A stretch of DNA of 64,000 nucleotides, taken from positions 6,905,605 to 6,969,604 of the forward strand of contig NZ_KB913032.1 of assembly GCF_000384215.1 (NCBI RefSeq), in the 5' to 3' direction. Source of the stretch: Amycolatopsis alba DSM 44262 (GTDB lineage Bacteria > Actinomycetota > Actinomycetes > Mycobacteriales > Pseudonocardiaceae). Each line of letters begins with the position of its first letter. Positions within the stretch are counted from its first letter, which is position 1. Below, piece by piece: positions 1 to 8,748 of the stretch. The position numbers and the translations under genes were made by a program. The notes beneath the pieces were generated by a model, which was given only the letters and a program-made list of their open reading frames with translations, was not told the DNA's origin and searched no databases.

Positions 1-2
1 GC

Positions 3-615
3 CCGACGTTCAAGCGGGGCTACGGCTTCCACCCGCTGTGCGCGTTTGTCGATCACGGTGCCGAGGGCACCGGCGAACCCCTATCCATCCTGCTGCGACC
101 GGGTAACGCCGGCTCGAACACGGCGGCCGATCACATCAGCGTAGCGCGGGATGCGTTGCGGCAATTGCCGTTCACCGGCAAGGGCGGCCGGATCGGCCGC
201 AAGGTGCTGATCCGCGCCGACTCCGGCGGCGGCACCCACGAGTTCGTGGATTGGCTGCACGCACGGAAACTGGGCTACTCGCTCGGGTTCACCCTGCCCG
301 ATGACGCGGTGCAGCGCATCGCCCAGATCCCCGACCAGGCGTGATGACGAGCGCACACCCCGCGACGGCGCCGGGGTGGCCGAGGCCACCGGACTATCGA
401 ACCTGCCCCTACACGGATTCGCCCACAACCAGATCTGGGTCGCGATCGTCGCACTCGCCCTCGAACTGACCGCGTGGATGCAGATGCTCGCCCTCACCGG
501 CCACCAAGCCCGACGCTGGGAACCCAAACGCCTGCGGCTACGGCTGTTCACCATCGCCGGACGCATCGCCCACCACGCCCACCAGCGCCTGACCACCCTG
601 CCCGCACCGACCTGA
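3..615 (+). pseudogene. Decayed IS1380-type transposase (DDE), left-truncated by window
   Basis: The first 340 bases read in one frame as the middle of an IS1380-family DDE transposase (FKRGYGFHPLCAFVDHG, then the RADSGGGTHEFVDWL segment with a catalytic-type Asp). That frame stops at 342-344. The reading continues in another frame (about 346-615) with a C-terminal section that includes LPLHGFAHNQIWVAIVALAL and LTAWMQMLALTG. The segment usually found between VAEATGL and the LPLHGF motif, roughly 80 codons by memory of the family, is missing, so the gene has both a frameshift and an internal deletion. It cannot encode an active transposase. The 5' end lies outside the window. The family call is from recognised motifs; terminal inverted repeats were not located. 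Confidence 0.8.
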
Positions 616-1152
616 CCAGCCCGAACCGTCCCTACCAACAAGCACCACCACCGGACACGTGGAACCCGGCGACACCCCAGTCGACAAAGGGCAAACCCGC
701 CTACCCCGAACACAAAAAGGAGGTCGCCGAGCCGCCAACGCCGCGGCGCGGGGCGAGGCCCTCACCTGCGCGAAAGATCCGGGCTAGACGGCCAACGCCT
801 CTTTGCAGTGGAACGTGGTTTTCGCTTCCGGCAGGCACCGTTGAGAGGACGGATTTCGGAGACGGCCTTCTCAGGCCATCGGATTTGCGTAGAGTTCGGC
901 ACTCTCGACGATCGCTTGCCAGAGAACGGAAGGCGATTTGATGCCACCCATACGTTCAGTGCCGATATGCGGGACCGACACACAGATGTCCGAATCGTGC
1001 AGAAGTCGCGGCGGACAGGGCCGTTCCATATAGAGCAAATGCCAATTTTGCTTACGCCCGCAGGCCTATTGTGATCACTGGTCAATTCGCGCAAAAATAC
1101 CTCCGCACCTCATGGAAGATCCCCCCAACCCGACGGAAACGAGCTGATTCTG
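616..1152. other. Non-coding stretch after the IS remnant
   Basis: About 540 bases with no convincing gene. The open frames (for example 808-1074 on the + strand) have atypical composition, no clear ribosome binding site and no recognisable motif. Base composition becomes more AT-rich from about 940 onward than in the flanking genes, consistent with the promoter region of the secreted protein gene at 1153. It may also contain the right end of the IS element, but no terminal repeat could be paired. Confidence 0.5.
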
Positions 1153-1704
1153 ATGCGAAGATCACGACTCACGTCAGTTCTGGCAATAATGGGAAGCACC
1201 CTTATCGCATTCCTGCTCATTTCCCCTGCCGCATCTGCCACTAATGGCGACCTCGGTGGCATGATGATCCGCGAAGCCTGCCAGGCCGCAGGATTCAACG
1301 ACGCCGTGCGTCGTTCCGATGTCTGGTTCTGCACGGGGAACAAGCCCGACCAGGCCATACTGCTGAGCAACGTCTGCCGGTGGCAATTCTCCGACCTGGT
1401 CGCGGCCGGATTCACCGTCACCAACAACGGCGGCCGTTGCTGGACCAACCCGTCCGCTTACAGCGATGTCGGCGGAATCGCCGTCAACCAGTACTGCAAC
1501 TCCCTCGGGTACTCCGACGCAACGGTCGGGGAAACCGTCGCGTCCTGGCGGTGTGCCGGGCACGGAACCTCGGTGCCGATCGACTTCCACGCCGCCTGCC
1601 GCTGGCAGTATCCGGTCTGGGTCGGCAGAGGATTCAGCCTGGTGTCTTACTTCAACAGCTATGGCGACCGGTTCGGGATCAAGTGCCTCGCCTTGCTGCG
1701 CTGA
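1153..1704 (+). CDS. Small secreted protein with two related Cys-rich repeats
   Basis: A 183-residue protein. Residues 1-29 form a Sec signal peptide: basic MRRSR start, hydrophobic core, ASA-T cleavage site. The mature part seems to be two copies of one unit. The first runs from IREACQAAGFNDA through VCRWQFSDLVAAGF to a Cys-Trp. The second runs from VNQYCNSLGYSDA through ACRWQYPVWVGRGF to a final Cys. Each unit keeps Cys early (REAC/NQYC), a middle Cys, a CRWQ motif and a last Cys, suggesting conserved disulfides in a small extracellular domain. No family was recognised and no function is assigned. It stands alone between the IS remnant and an AlbA_2-domain gene. The exported nature is well supported; the duplication was seen by eye. 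Confidence 0.75.
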   Translation: MRRSRLTSVLAIMGSTLIAFLLISPAASATNGDLGGMMIREACQAAGFNDAVRRSDVWFCTGNKPDQAILLSNVCRWQFSDLVAAGFTVTNNGGRCWTNPSAYSDVGGIAVNQYCNSLGYSDATVGETVASWRCAGHGTSVPIDFHAACRWQYPVWVGRGFSLVSYFNSYGDRFGIKCLALLR

Positions 1705-1759
1705 CGGTGACCGACCGGAGGCAGGGAACGCCGGCGTGGCGGTCTCGTAGTATCCGGCG

Positions 1760-3043
1760 ATGCCGATCAAGTGGTCACGAATCCATGCCGAGCTGGGGGA
1801 ATCGCCCACCGCCTTGACGTACGCGATGGTGGATCGCGCGGTGCGCCTGGATATGGCCGAGACCGACGATCTCGAGTGGAAGCGGGCGTTGCCGCAGGGC
1901 CCGGACAAGAAGCTCGAGGAGTTCGCCAAGGACCTCGCGGCGATGGCCAACACCGGCGGCGGCCTGATCGTGTACGGGGTGAGCGAGGACGCCGACGAGC
2001 GGGCGGATGAGCTGCTCGGCGTCGCCAACGGTAAAGCGGAACGCCAGACCCTGCACTCGTACGCGGCGCGCTGGGTCCGCCCGCTGATCGGCGATCTGGC
2101 GATCGAGTCGCTGGACGACGGCCGGGGCGGGCCTGGCCTGATCGTGGTGTTCGTGACGGCCAGCCCAGACGCGCCGCATGTGGTGGTCTACGAGAACAAC
2201 CGGATGGGCGTGCCCTACCGGTACGGGCCGCACACGAACTGGATGTCGGAGCACGAACTGGAGCGCGCCTACCGGGACCGGTTCTCCCGGCGTGCCGACG
2301 ACCGGGCGGCGCTGGTCGCGCTGCTTGACGGGTTGAAGCCGGAGATCGATCAGGACAAGGGTGTGTGGCTGGCGCTGGCGGCCCAGCCGGTCCTGTCCCC
2401 GCCTCCGCGCACGTCGGGGCCTGATCGCCAGAACGCCATCAAGGCGATTCTCGATGCCGAGGCCCTGGCCGGGGACCTCACGGGCGACACATCGTGGTTT
2501 CGAAAGCTGCTGGGGCTTTCCGATGGCGTGGTGGCGAACCCACGCACCGGGTTGCGGCGGTGGCGGTTCCGCTCGTACCGCGCCGATGACAATCTCCAGG
2601 CCTCAGCCTCGTGGCCAGTGGTGGAGTTGCACCACAACGGCGGGGTCGCCCTCGCGGTCGAACTGACCAGCACCGTCAGCGTGCCGAAACTCCACGACGC
2701 GCACTGGGTGCCGGTCAGAGTCATGGACCTGCTGATCGGAGCGGGCGTCGCGCTGGCCTCGTCGCATAGCCGCACGCTGGGCATCACCGGAACGATCATG
2801 GTGCGCGCGGACCTGCTCACCAGCGGATCAGCGCCCAGCCGGCATCTCATCGCCGTCGAACGAGTGCATCCAGACAGCAGCTCTTTCGAGCGTGTCGGTG
2901 GTTCCGCGCCCGTGCGGGTACCTGCCGCAGTGGAGGCCACGTTCACCGCCGACAGTGACATCACCGCTTTGCGCGACGCGGCCCGGCAGCTCGCGGAAGA
3001 CCTCAATCATCAGTTCGGGAAACCGGACTGCAGTCTGCCCTGA
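1760..3043 (+). CDS. AlbA_2 (Schlafen-type) ATP-binding domain protein
   Basis: A 427-residue protein. Residues 35-150 match the AlbA_2/Schlafen-type nucleotide-binding fold: ETDDLEWKRALP, then EEFAKDLAAMANTGGGLIVYGV, the hallmark acidic-plus-Lys and NTGGG elements. The rest of the protein is not recognised and ends in a hydrophilic tail. In bacteria this domain occurs in putative transcription regulators and in nuclease or defence proteins, so the role is open. It is not obviously in an operon: the preceding secreted-protein gene ends 55 bases upstream, and the next gene (protease) starts 166 bases downstream after its own leader. The ATG at 1760 is the earliest in frame and gives a full domain; the ribosome binding site is weak. 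Confidence 0.75.
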   Translation: MPIKWSRIHAELGESPTALTYAMVDRAVRLDMAETDDLEWKRALPQGPDKKLEEFAKDLAAMANTGGGLIVYGVSEDADERADELLGVANGKAERQTLHSYAARWVRPLIGDLAIESLDDGRGGPGLIVVFVTASPDAPHVVVYENNRMGVPYRYGPHTNWMSEHELERAYRDRFSRRADDRAALVALLDGLKPEIDQDKGVWLALAAQPVLSPPPRTSGPDRQNAIKAILDAEALAGDLTGDTSWFRKLLGLSDGVVANPRTGLRRWRFRSYRADDNLQASASWPVVELHHNGGVALAVELTSTVSVPKLHDAHWVPVRVMDLLIGAGVALASSHSRTLGITGTIMVRADLLTSGSAPSRHLIAVERVHPDSSSFERVGGSAPVRVPAAVEATFTADSDITALRDAARQLAEDLNHQFGKPDCSLP

Positions 3044-3209
3044 TCCCGGCAGCCGTCCTTCGCCTTACCCATCGATGGTATGTCCGATTCAGTACCAAGG
3101 GAGGTACCGGATACTCGACAGAGCACTACGGTCGGGTGTTGATCGATCAGACACTACTGAATCCCGTCCCATGCAGGACTCCCCTTTCTTCGCAGGAGGC
3201 CGAAAAATC

Positions 3210-3983
3210 ATGTGGATCCGACGTATGTCCATGATCGCCGCCGCCCTCGTTGCCGGGTCGCTCTTCGCCGGGCCCGCGGCTGTGGCCGAATCATCGGCTG
3301 GACCGCCGATCGAACCCTTCATCATCGGCGGCAAGGTCGTCACCACTCCTTACTCGTTCTTCGCGTCGCTGCAACGCAACGGCCGTCATTTCTGCGGGGC
3401 GTCGTTGATCGCCCCGCAATGGCTCGTCACGGCGAAACACTGCGTCCAGGGCTCCACCGGTGGTGGTTTCTCCGCTCGGATCGGCTCGGTCAACACCGGC
3501 TCCGGTGGTGAGCTCATCACCGCGGCAAGCGCGACCCTCGGCGCGAACGACATCGCCGTGGTGAAGCTGTCGAGAGCAGCCACCGCCACGCCGATCAAGA
3601 TCGCGGCCTCCAGCCCGGCCGTCGGCACCGTCAACAAGCTGATCGGACACGGTCAGACGTGCGGTACCCCTGGTTGCGGTGGCGCGTCGCCACAGCTTCG
3701 CGAGGTGGACACCACTACCGTCGCGGACTCCCGGTGTACCGCCGATTTCAAGCGAGGCAAGGAGATCTGCTTCCAGGGCGCGCCTGGAACCAGTGCCTGC
3801 TACGGCGATTCCGGCGGACCGTCGATTTTGGACGGCAAGCTGACCGGCGCCACCAGCCGATCCGGGAACAACAGCAGCAACTGCCTCAATGGTCCCGGAA
3901 TCTACAACAGCGTTCCCGGCTATCGGGCCTGGATCGACCAGGTCACGGGTGGTGCGGTGACCGCGTGGGAGGCAACGGCATAG
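3210..3983 (+). CDS. Secreted S1 family serine protease (trypsin fold)
   Basis: A 257-residue chymotrypsin-fold protease. The ATG at 3210 is preceded by GGAGG at about 3195, and the N-terminus is a signal peptide (MWIRRMSMIAAALVAGS, ending near AVAE). The mature enzyme begins near FIIGGKVV, the usual activation site. The catalytic triad is visible: His in TAKHC, Asp in NDIAVVKL, Ser in GDSGGP. The residue six before the catalytic Ser is Ser (SACYGDSGGP), where trypsins have Asp, so chymotrypsin-like preference is more likely (inference). Several Cys pairs suggest disulfides. The gene is followed by a strong hairpin terminator and appears monocistronic. An in-frame extension upstream to 2892 exists but overlaps the preceding gene and lacks a signal peptide at its start. 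Confidence 0.92.
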   Translation: MWIRRMSMIAAALVAGSLFAGPAAVAESSAGPPIEPFIIGGKVVTTPYSFFASLQRNGRHFCGASLIAPQWLVTAKHCVQGSTGGGFSARIGSVNTGSGGELITAASATLGANDIAVVKLSRAATATPIKIAASSPAVGTVNKLIGHGQTCGTPGCGGASPQLREVDTTTVADSRCTADFKRGKEICFQGAPGTSACYGDSGGPSILDGKLTGATSRSGNNSSNCLNGPGIYNSVPGYRAWIDQVTGGAVTAWEATA

Positions 3984-4002
3984 CTGTTCGAAGGTCCTGA
4001 AG

Positions 4003-4057
4003 CCGTTCGGTCCCGAGCGCCGTTGTCGCGGGTCTCTTCACGCTCGGGACCGAACGG
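4003..4057. terminator. Hairpin terminator after the protease gene
   Basis: A perfect 17-base inverted repeat, CCGTTCGGTCCCGAGCG (4003-4019) and its complement at 4041-4057, with a 21-base loop. It lies between the protease stop and the next gene in the same direction, so it should end the protease transcript. Confidence 0.75.
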
Positions 4058-4126
4058 TCCATGACACCGGAGGCCCAGTGGGCCCTGACCGCTGGATCCC
4101 CGGCCCGGACAGGCACGATCTGGCTC

Positions 4127-4804
4127 ATGACATGTGAACCGGGCGAAGGCTTGTTGTACGAGACGATCCACCGGCGCCGGGACACCAGAGGCGAGTTCAC
4201 CGGGGAGCCGATTCCGACGGAAATGCTGCACCGCGTGCTGGGCGCGGCCCACGCCGCACCGAGCGTGGGCCTGTCACAACCATGGGACTTCGTCGTGGTG
4301 TCCGACAGGGACGTCCGGAAAAGGTTCCGGGAGCACGTGCACACCGAACGGCAGGTGTTCGCGGACCGACTGGACGCTGAGCGGGCCCGCGTCTTCTCCC
4401 GGATCAAGATCGAGGGCATCGAGGAGTCGTCCGTCGGCATCGTGGTCGGCTACGACCCGTCGCGTGGCGCCCCCGCGGTGCTGGGCAGGCACGCCATCGC
4501 CGACGCCGGCCTGTACTCGGTGTGCCTGGCCATTCAGAACCTCTGGCTGGCCGCGACCGCCGAAGGGCTCGGGCTCGGCTGGGTCAGCTTCTATCGCGAA
4601 GAGTTCCTGCGCGAACTGGTCGGACTGCCGGAGAACGTCCGCCCGGTGGCCTGGTTGTGCGTCGGCCCGGTGCGCGACCTGCCTGCGGTGCCCGATCTGG
4701 AACGGCACGGCTGGCGGGACCGGCTTCCCCTCAGCGCGGTCCTGCACTACGAACGGTATGCGCATCAGCCTTGGTCGAGCATTCCGGGCCCGAAGACTTC
4801 GTAG
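4127..4804 (+). CDS. bluB: 5,6-dimethylbenzimidazole synthase (BluB-like)
   Basis: A 225-residue nitroreductase-fold protein resembling BluB, which cleaves reduced FMN with oxygen to form 5,6-dimethylbenzimidazole, the lower ligand of cobalamin. Recognised features are the N-terminal YETIHRRRDTRGEF segment, AAHAAPSVGLSQPWDFVVV, the LGRHAIADAGLYSVCLAIQN helix and the GLGLGWVSFYR segment near the flavin site. An in-frame ATG at 4061 lies just after the upstream hairpin; 4127 is preferred because the family similarity begins only at the LYETIH segment. The 3' end overlaps the convergent flavohaemoglobin gene by 40 bases. No other cobalamin genes are visible in the window. A general nitroreductase is the alternative, but the RRRDTRGEF signature favours BluB. 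Confidence 0.85.
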   Translation: MTCEPGEGLLYETIHRRRDTRGEFTGEPIPTEMLHRVLGAAHAAPSVGLSQPWDFVVVSDRDVRKRFREHVHTERQVFADRLDAERARVFSRIKIEGIEESSVGIVVGYDPSRGAPAVLGRHAIADAGLYSVCLAIQNLWLAATAEGLGLGWVSFYREEFLRELVGLPENVRPVAWLCVGPVRDLPAVPDLERHGWRDRLPLSAVLHYERYAHQPWSSIPGPKTS

Positions 4805-5955
4805 CGAATGCGTTCGGCGGGCACACCGCGCCGGATCAGCCCGGCGCGGATGCCTTGCATGAACGGCAAAGGGCCACACAGATAGGCAGTGGTGTCCGGT
4901 CGCAGCGGCAGCACGTCGACATCCATCCGCCCCGTCCTCGAGCGGCCGTCGTGGTCGCTTTCGTACCAGTACAGTTCGTCGGCATCGCCAAGGCCGCTCA
5001 CGGTTTGGGCGCATTCGCGACGGAGCGCGTGGTGGGCGGGCGAGCGGTCGGCGTGGGCAAGCACGATCCGCCGGGTCGGCTGGGTACGGGCGAGGTGGTC
5101 CAGCATGGCGGCCATCGGCGTGATCCCGATTCCGGCGCTGACGAGGAGTACCGGCCCGTCGCCGGTGTCGAGCGTCGTCTCCCCCGCGGGCGGCCCGAGC
5201 AGCAGGATGTCGTCTTCGTTCACCTGGTCGTGCAGGTAGTTGGACACCGCTCCGGCCGGGGCACCCTCGTGGCCGCGGACCCGGCGGACGGTGATCCGCA
5301 GCGAACCCCGCCCAGGGCCGTGCGACAGCGAGTATTGGCGAGGCTGACGTCGGCCATCGGGCAGTTCGACCGCGACTGATACGTACTGGCCCGGCGCGAA
5401 CTGCGGTACGGCCGCGCCGTCGTCGGGGACCATCGTGAACGAAACCGCGTCGACAGCCTCGTCCAGGCGCTTGGCCACGCGCCACCGGCGCCAGAGGTCG
5501 GCCGGGTCGAGATCGCCACGCTGATAGAGGCGGGCTTCGGCCGCGATCAGCCGGCAAGCGAGCAACCAGTACACCTCGTGCCATGCCGCGAAGACCTCAG
5601 GAGTGACCGCGTCACCCAGGACGGTTCCGACGGCGGTGAGCAGATGGTGACCGACGACCGGGTACTGCTCGGCCCGGATCCCCAGCGATACGTGCTTGTG
5701 AGCGATCCGCTCGGCGACTAGCTCGAAGGGCGCGGCTTCGTCACCGGCGGTCAAAGACTCGGCGAAGCCGACCACGGCGGCCGCCAGCGCGAGTTTCTGG
5801 CGCCCATCGGCCTGATTGCCCTGGTTGAACAGGTCGAGCAACTCCGGATGCGCGGAGAACATGGACGAATAGAACTCACCGGTGATCTCCGTGGAGTGTG
5901 CGCGTACGGCGGGCAAAGTGGCACGAACGACCGCGGTGGACGCTGGTGACAGCAA
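4765..5955 (-). CDS. hmp: Flavohaemoglobin, nitric oxide dioxygenase
   Basis: A 396-residue three-domain protein that oxidises nitric oxide to nitrate with oxygen and NAD(P)H. The globin part covers about residues 1-135 (proximal haem His in the AHKHVSLGI segment). An FAD-binding reductase part follows (RQYSLSHGPGRG, residues about 190-200), then an NAD-binding part (SAGIGITPMAAML, and a C-terminal FGPG). The length fits the family (about 390-400). The start is a TTG at 5955 with an AAGGAG ribosome site about 6 bases upstream; the frame could extend to an ATG at 6090, but that extra stretch is unlike the family. It is convergent with and overlaps bluB, and divergent from the NB-ARC/KAP gene. 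No NsrR-like operator was identified upstream. Confidence 0.92.
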   Translation of the reverse strand: MLSPASTAVVRATLPAVRAHSTEITGEFYSSMFSAHPELLDLFNQGNQADGRQKLALAAAVVGFAESLTAGDEAAPFELVAERIAHKHVSLGIRAEQYPVVGHHLLTAVGTVLGDAVTPEVFAAWHEVYWLLACRLIAAEARLYQRGDLDPADLWRRWRVAKRLDEAVDAVSFTMVPDDGAAVPQFAPGQYVSVAVELPDGRRQPRQYSLSHGPGRGSLRITVRRVRGHEGAPAGAVSNYLHDQVNEDDILLLGPPAGETTLDTGDGPVLLVSAGIGITPMAAMLDHLARTQPTRRIVLAHADRSPAHHALRRECAQTVSGLGDADELYWYESDHDGRSRTGRMDVDVLPLRPDTTAYLCGPLPFMQGIRAGLIRRGVPAERIRYEVFGPGMLDQG

Positions 5956-6173
5956 GGAACTCTCCTTCTTCGGGGAGCAAGGCCGATCTCCTCTCGATCC
6001 TGTCGGGAACGAAGTACGGCACCAAGGGATCTTCGGATCACCTGGCCGGGGACCTTGGTCCCTGAGACGCTCGCTCGTCCGGCCGATCAATGACCCAAGC
6101 CGTAATGATCCGGTCGCGCCGCTCGACTCATCCAGGGATCGGTCCGGAACCCGAGCGGTGAGGTGGGCGAAGA

Positions 6174-8744
6174 GTGACTCACGGCGACCCTCCGCTGCCC
6201 GGCGGGCAGGTGGTGAGGGACGGCCCGCCCACGATCTGGTATGCGGTGCCGCCGAGGAATCCCCGGTTCGTCGGCCGCGAGTCCGTGCTGAAGCGGATGC
6301 GAGAGAACTTCTCCCGAGGCCACCATGGACTCGCGCTGACCGGAATGGGCGGGATCGGGAAGACCCAGATCGCCCTCGAATACGTCTTCCGCCATGTGGA
6401 CGAGTACGACGCTGTGTGGTGGACGTCGGCGACCGACCTCAAGTCGGTACGCGACTCGTTCGCCGAACTCGGACAGCAAATCGGCGTCGGACGTGGCACC
6501 CACGCGGCGCTACGGGCCCTGGCCGGAGACGTTCCGCCGGGAAAATGGCTCGTGGTCCTCGACGGGGTGCCCGATTTCACCGAGATCGACGGGTATCTCC
6601 CCCGCGGTCCTCACGTGCATTTCATCGTCACCTCCCGCGATTCGCAGTCGCACGTCCACAAGATCGACATCGACGTCTTCACGCGCCTGGAGAGCGTGCG
6701 GTTGCTGACCCTCCGGGACACGGGAATGACCGTCCAGGACGCCGACAGGATCGCCGAGGCGATGGGCGACCTGCCCCTGGCACTGGAGCAGGCGGCGGCT
6801 TGGATCGCCGTCACCGGCGATACACCCGAGAACTACTTGAGCATGTTCGACAACGCGCTCAAGGAACTGACCTCCACCGGCGAGCTGCCCCAGCCCGACC
6901 TGTCCGCGACCTGGACGGTTTCCCTGCGGACACTGTCCGAGAATCACCCCGGAGCGGAGCTCCTGCTCGGCTTGCTGACCTTCTTCGAGGCCGGTTGGAT
7001 CAGCCGAGCCGACCTCAAGACGGTGCCGACCGTCGAGATACCCGCCGCGCTCGAACGAGTTCTCACCGACGCCGTCGAGCAGAGCAGGGCACTCCGGGAA
7101 CTCAACCGCTACATGCTGGTCAAGATCGATCATTACCGCGGCGTCCTGCAAGTGCACCGCCTGGTCCGGGCCGCCGTGCAGCAGCGGCTCGACGAAGACA
7201 CCGCCGATCAGCTGGGCAGGCTGGCGAGCGTGCTCGAAGACCGGGTCGCCGTCGAGGTCGAGTGGTCCACCGACACCCCCGCCGAAGTCGACCTGCTCAA
7301 ACGCGACGCCCTCGCCGCCACATTGACCCAGCGCCTCACCGAGACACGGCAACGCGACCCGAGGTCGTCACTGCTGATCCATCTGGACGGGGCCTGGGGC
7401 TCCGGCAAGAGCACGTTGCTCAACTTCCTGGGCAGGCGGCTCGCCGGAAGCGGCTATCTCGTGGTCCGGTTCGACGCCTGGCAGCAATCACGGCTGTCAC
7501 CCCCGTGGTGGGCCTTGCTGTCGGCCTTGCGGCGGAAGGTCGTCACCGACAGAAGATTGTGGGAGCGAGGCCGGTTCCGGCTGCGGGAGACGGCGGAGCG
7601 GGCACGGCGATCGGGTGCGCCCTATCTGCTGGCGCTGATCCTGCTCGCCGTGACCGCGGGGGGCCTCGCCCTCGTCGTCAGGGCAGCGATCGGCGGCGCG
7701 GGACCGTTCGCGGAGGTCCTCAAGGTCGCCGCACCGGTCGTCACCGCGCTCGGCGTGCTGTGGACCGGCACACGGGTCGCGGCCCGGATCCTGTTGTGGG
7801 GTTCGGCGCGCGGCGCGCGGTTGTTCGAGCAGTCGGACAGCAACCCGATGGGCAGGGTGGCCGAGCACTTCGACTGGCTCCTGCGCACCTCGCGCAAACC
7901 CGTGGTCTTCCTGATCGACGACCTCGACCGCTGCAAGGACGTCCAGGTGGTCGAGCTGCTGGAGGCGATCCAGACGCTGGTGCGGGACGCACCGCGACGG
8001 CACGACCCGGACGCCTCGCTGCCACCGGCCGCGTACTTCGTAATAGCCGCCGACGGAGCTTGGCTGCGCAAGGCCTACGCCGCCGAATACGGCGCGACCG
8101 ACTCGCTCGGCTACCAGTTCCTGGACAAGCTCTTCCAGCTCACCGTGCCGATGCCTGCCCTGAGCGCCACCGCGCAGCAACGATTCCTCGGCAGGCTTCT
8201 GCGCCCTGGCAGCACCGAATCCGTTCCCTGGCAGGAAGTCGAGCAGGCCAAGGAGCGCATCGGCGACGCGGACGGCAACGAACAGGCCGTCGTCGGCACT
8301 CTCGCGGCGATGAGCCCCGAATTGCGGGACGCCGTCGCCGTCGACGCCACCAATGCTTTGCTGGGGGCTTCCGCGCGCACCCAGCGGGAGCACATCCTCC
8401 GCAAGTTCGCCCCGCTCCTGCCGCCGAATCCGCGCAGTATCAAGCTGTTCCTCAACAACTACACGATCCTGCGCGCCGTGCGGACCCTGGAAGGCGTCGC
8501 GGTCGACATCGACTCGCTCGCGCTGTGGACGATCCTCCGGCATCGCTGGCCCGCCGTCGCCGACGTTCTGCAACGAGATCCCGACGCCGTCCGGGGAATC
8601 ATCGAACCGCTGTGGTGCACGGAGACCTTCCCCGACGAGTTACAGGAAGCAGCGCGCTCCGCCGAACTCAGGGCGGTGGTCCTGCACCGGCCCGGCGGGC
8701 CCCTGACGGCCGATGTCATCCGCCAGTGCTGCGGTACCGCTTGA
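6174..8744 (+). CDS. NB-ARC plus KAP double P-loop NTPase, membrane anchored
   Basis: An 856-residue protein with two different NTPase modules. Residues about 25-340 are an NB-ARC/AP-ATPase: NPRFVGRES lead-in, Walker A GMGGIGKTQIA, Walker B WLVVLDG, a GDLPLALEQAAAW motif and a DWTVSL/HRLVRAAV winged-helix part. From about residue 370 comes a KAP-family NTPase: Walker A DGAWGSGKSTLL, then two hydrophobic helices (about 485-540) inserted before Walker B VVFLIDDLDRC, as known for KAP proteins. The GTG start at 6174 has GAGGTG upstream. Leu823 is encoded by a TTA codon (8640-8642). The gene ends 4 bases from the convergent sbnB. NB-ARC proteins and KAP ATPases both occur in signalling or defence systems; no effector domain was recognised, so the function is open. 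Confidence 0.88.
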   Translation: MTHGDPPLPGGQVVRDGPPTIWYAVPPRNPRFVGRESVLKRMRENFSRGHHGLALTGMGGIGKTQIALEYVFRHVDEYDAVWWTSATDLKSVRDSFAELGQQIGVGRGTHAALRALAGDVPPGKWLVVLDGVPDFTEIDGYLPRGPHVHFIVTSRDSQSHVHKIDIDVFTRLESVRLLTLRDTGMTVQDADRIAEAMGDLPLALEQAAAWIAVTGDTPENYLSMFDNALKELTSTGELPQPDLSATWTVSLRTLSENHPGAELLLGLLTFFEAGWISRADLKTVPTVEIPAALERVLTDAVEQSRALRELNRYMLVKIDHYRGVLQVHRLVRAAVQQRLDEDTADQLGRLASVLEDRVAVEVEWSTDTPAEVDLLKRDALAATLTQRLTETRQRDPRSSLLIHLDGAWGSGKSTLLNFLGRRLAGSGYLVVRFDAWQQSRLSPPWWALLSALRRKVVTDRRLWERGRFRLRETAERARRSGAPYLLALILLAVTAGGLALVVRAAIGGAGPFAEVLKVAAPVVTALGVLWTGTRVAARILLWGSARGARLFEQSDSNPMGRVAEHFDWLLRTSRKPVVFLIDDLDRCKDVQVVELLEAIQTLVRDAPRRHDPDASLPPAAYFVIAADGAWLRKAYAAEYGATDSLGYQFLDKLFQLTVPMPALSATAQQRFLGRLLRPGSTESVPWQEVEQAKERIGDADGNEQAVVGTLAAMSPELRDAVAVDATNALLGASARTQREHILRKFAPLLPPNPRSIKLFLNNYTILRAVRTLEGVAVDIDSLALWTILRHRWPAVADVLQRDPDAVRGIIEPLWCTETFPDELQEAARSAELRAVVLHRPGGPLTADVIRQCCGTA

Positions 8745-8748
8745 ACGA

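Noticed and set aside
808..1074. Possible 88-residue plus-strand protein in the gap after the IS remnant
   Set aside because: No ribosome site, no motif and composition unlike neighbouring genes.
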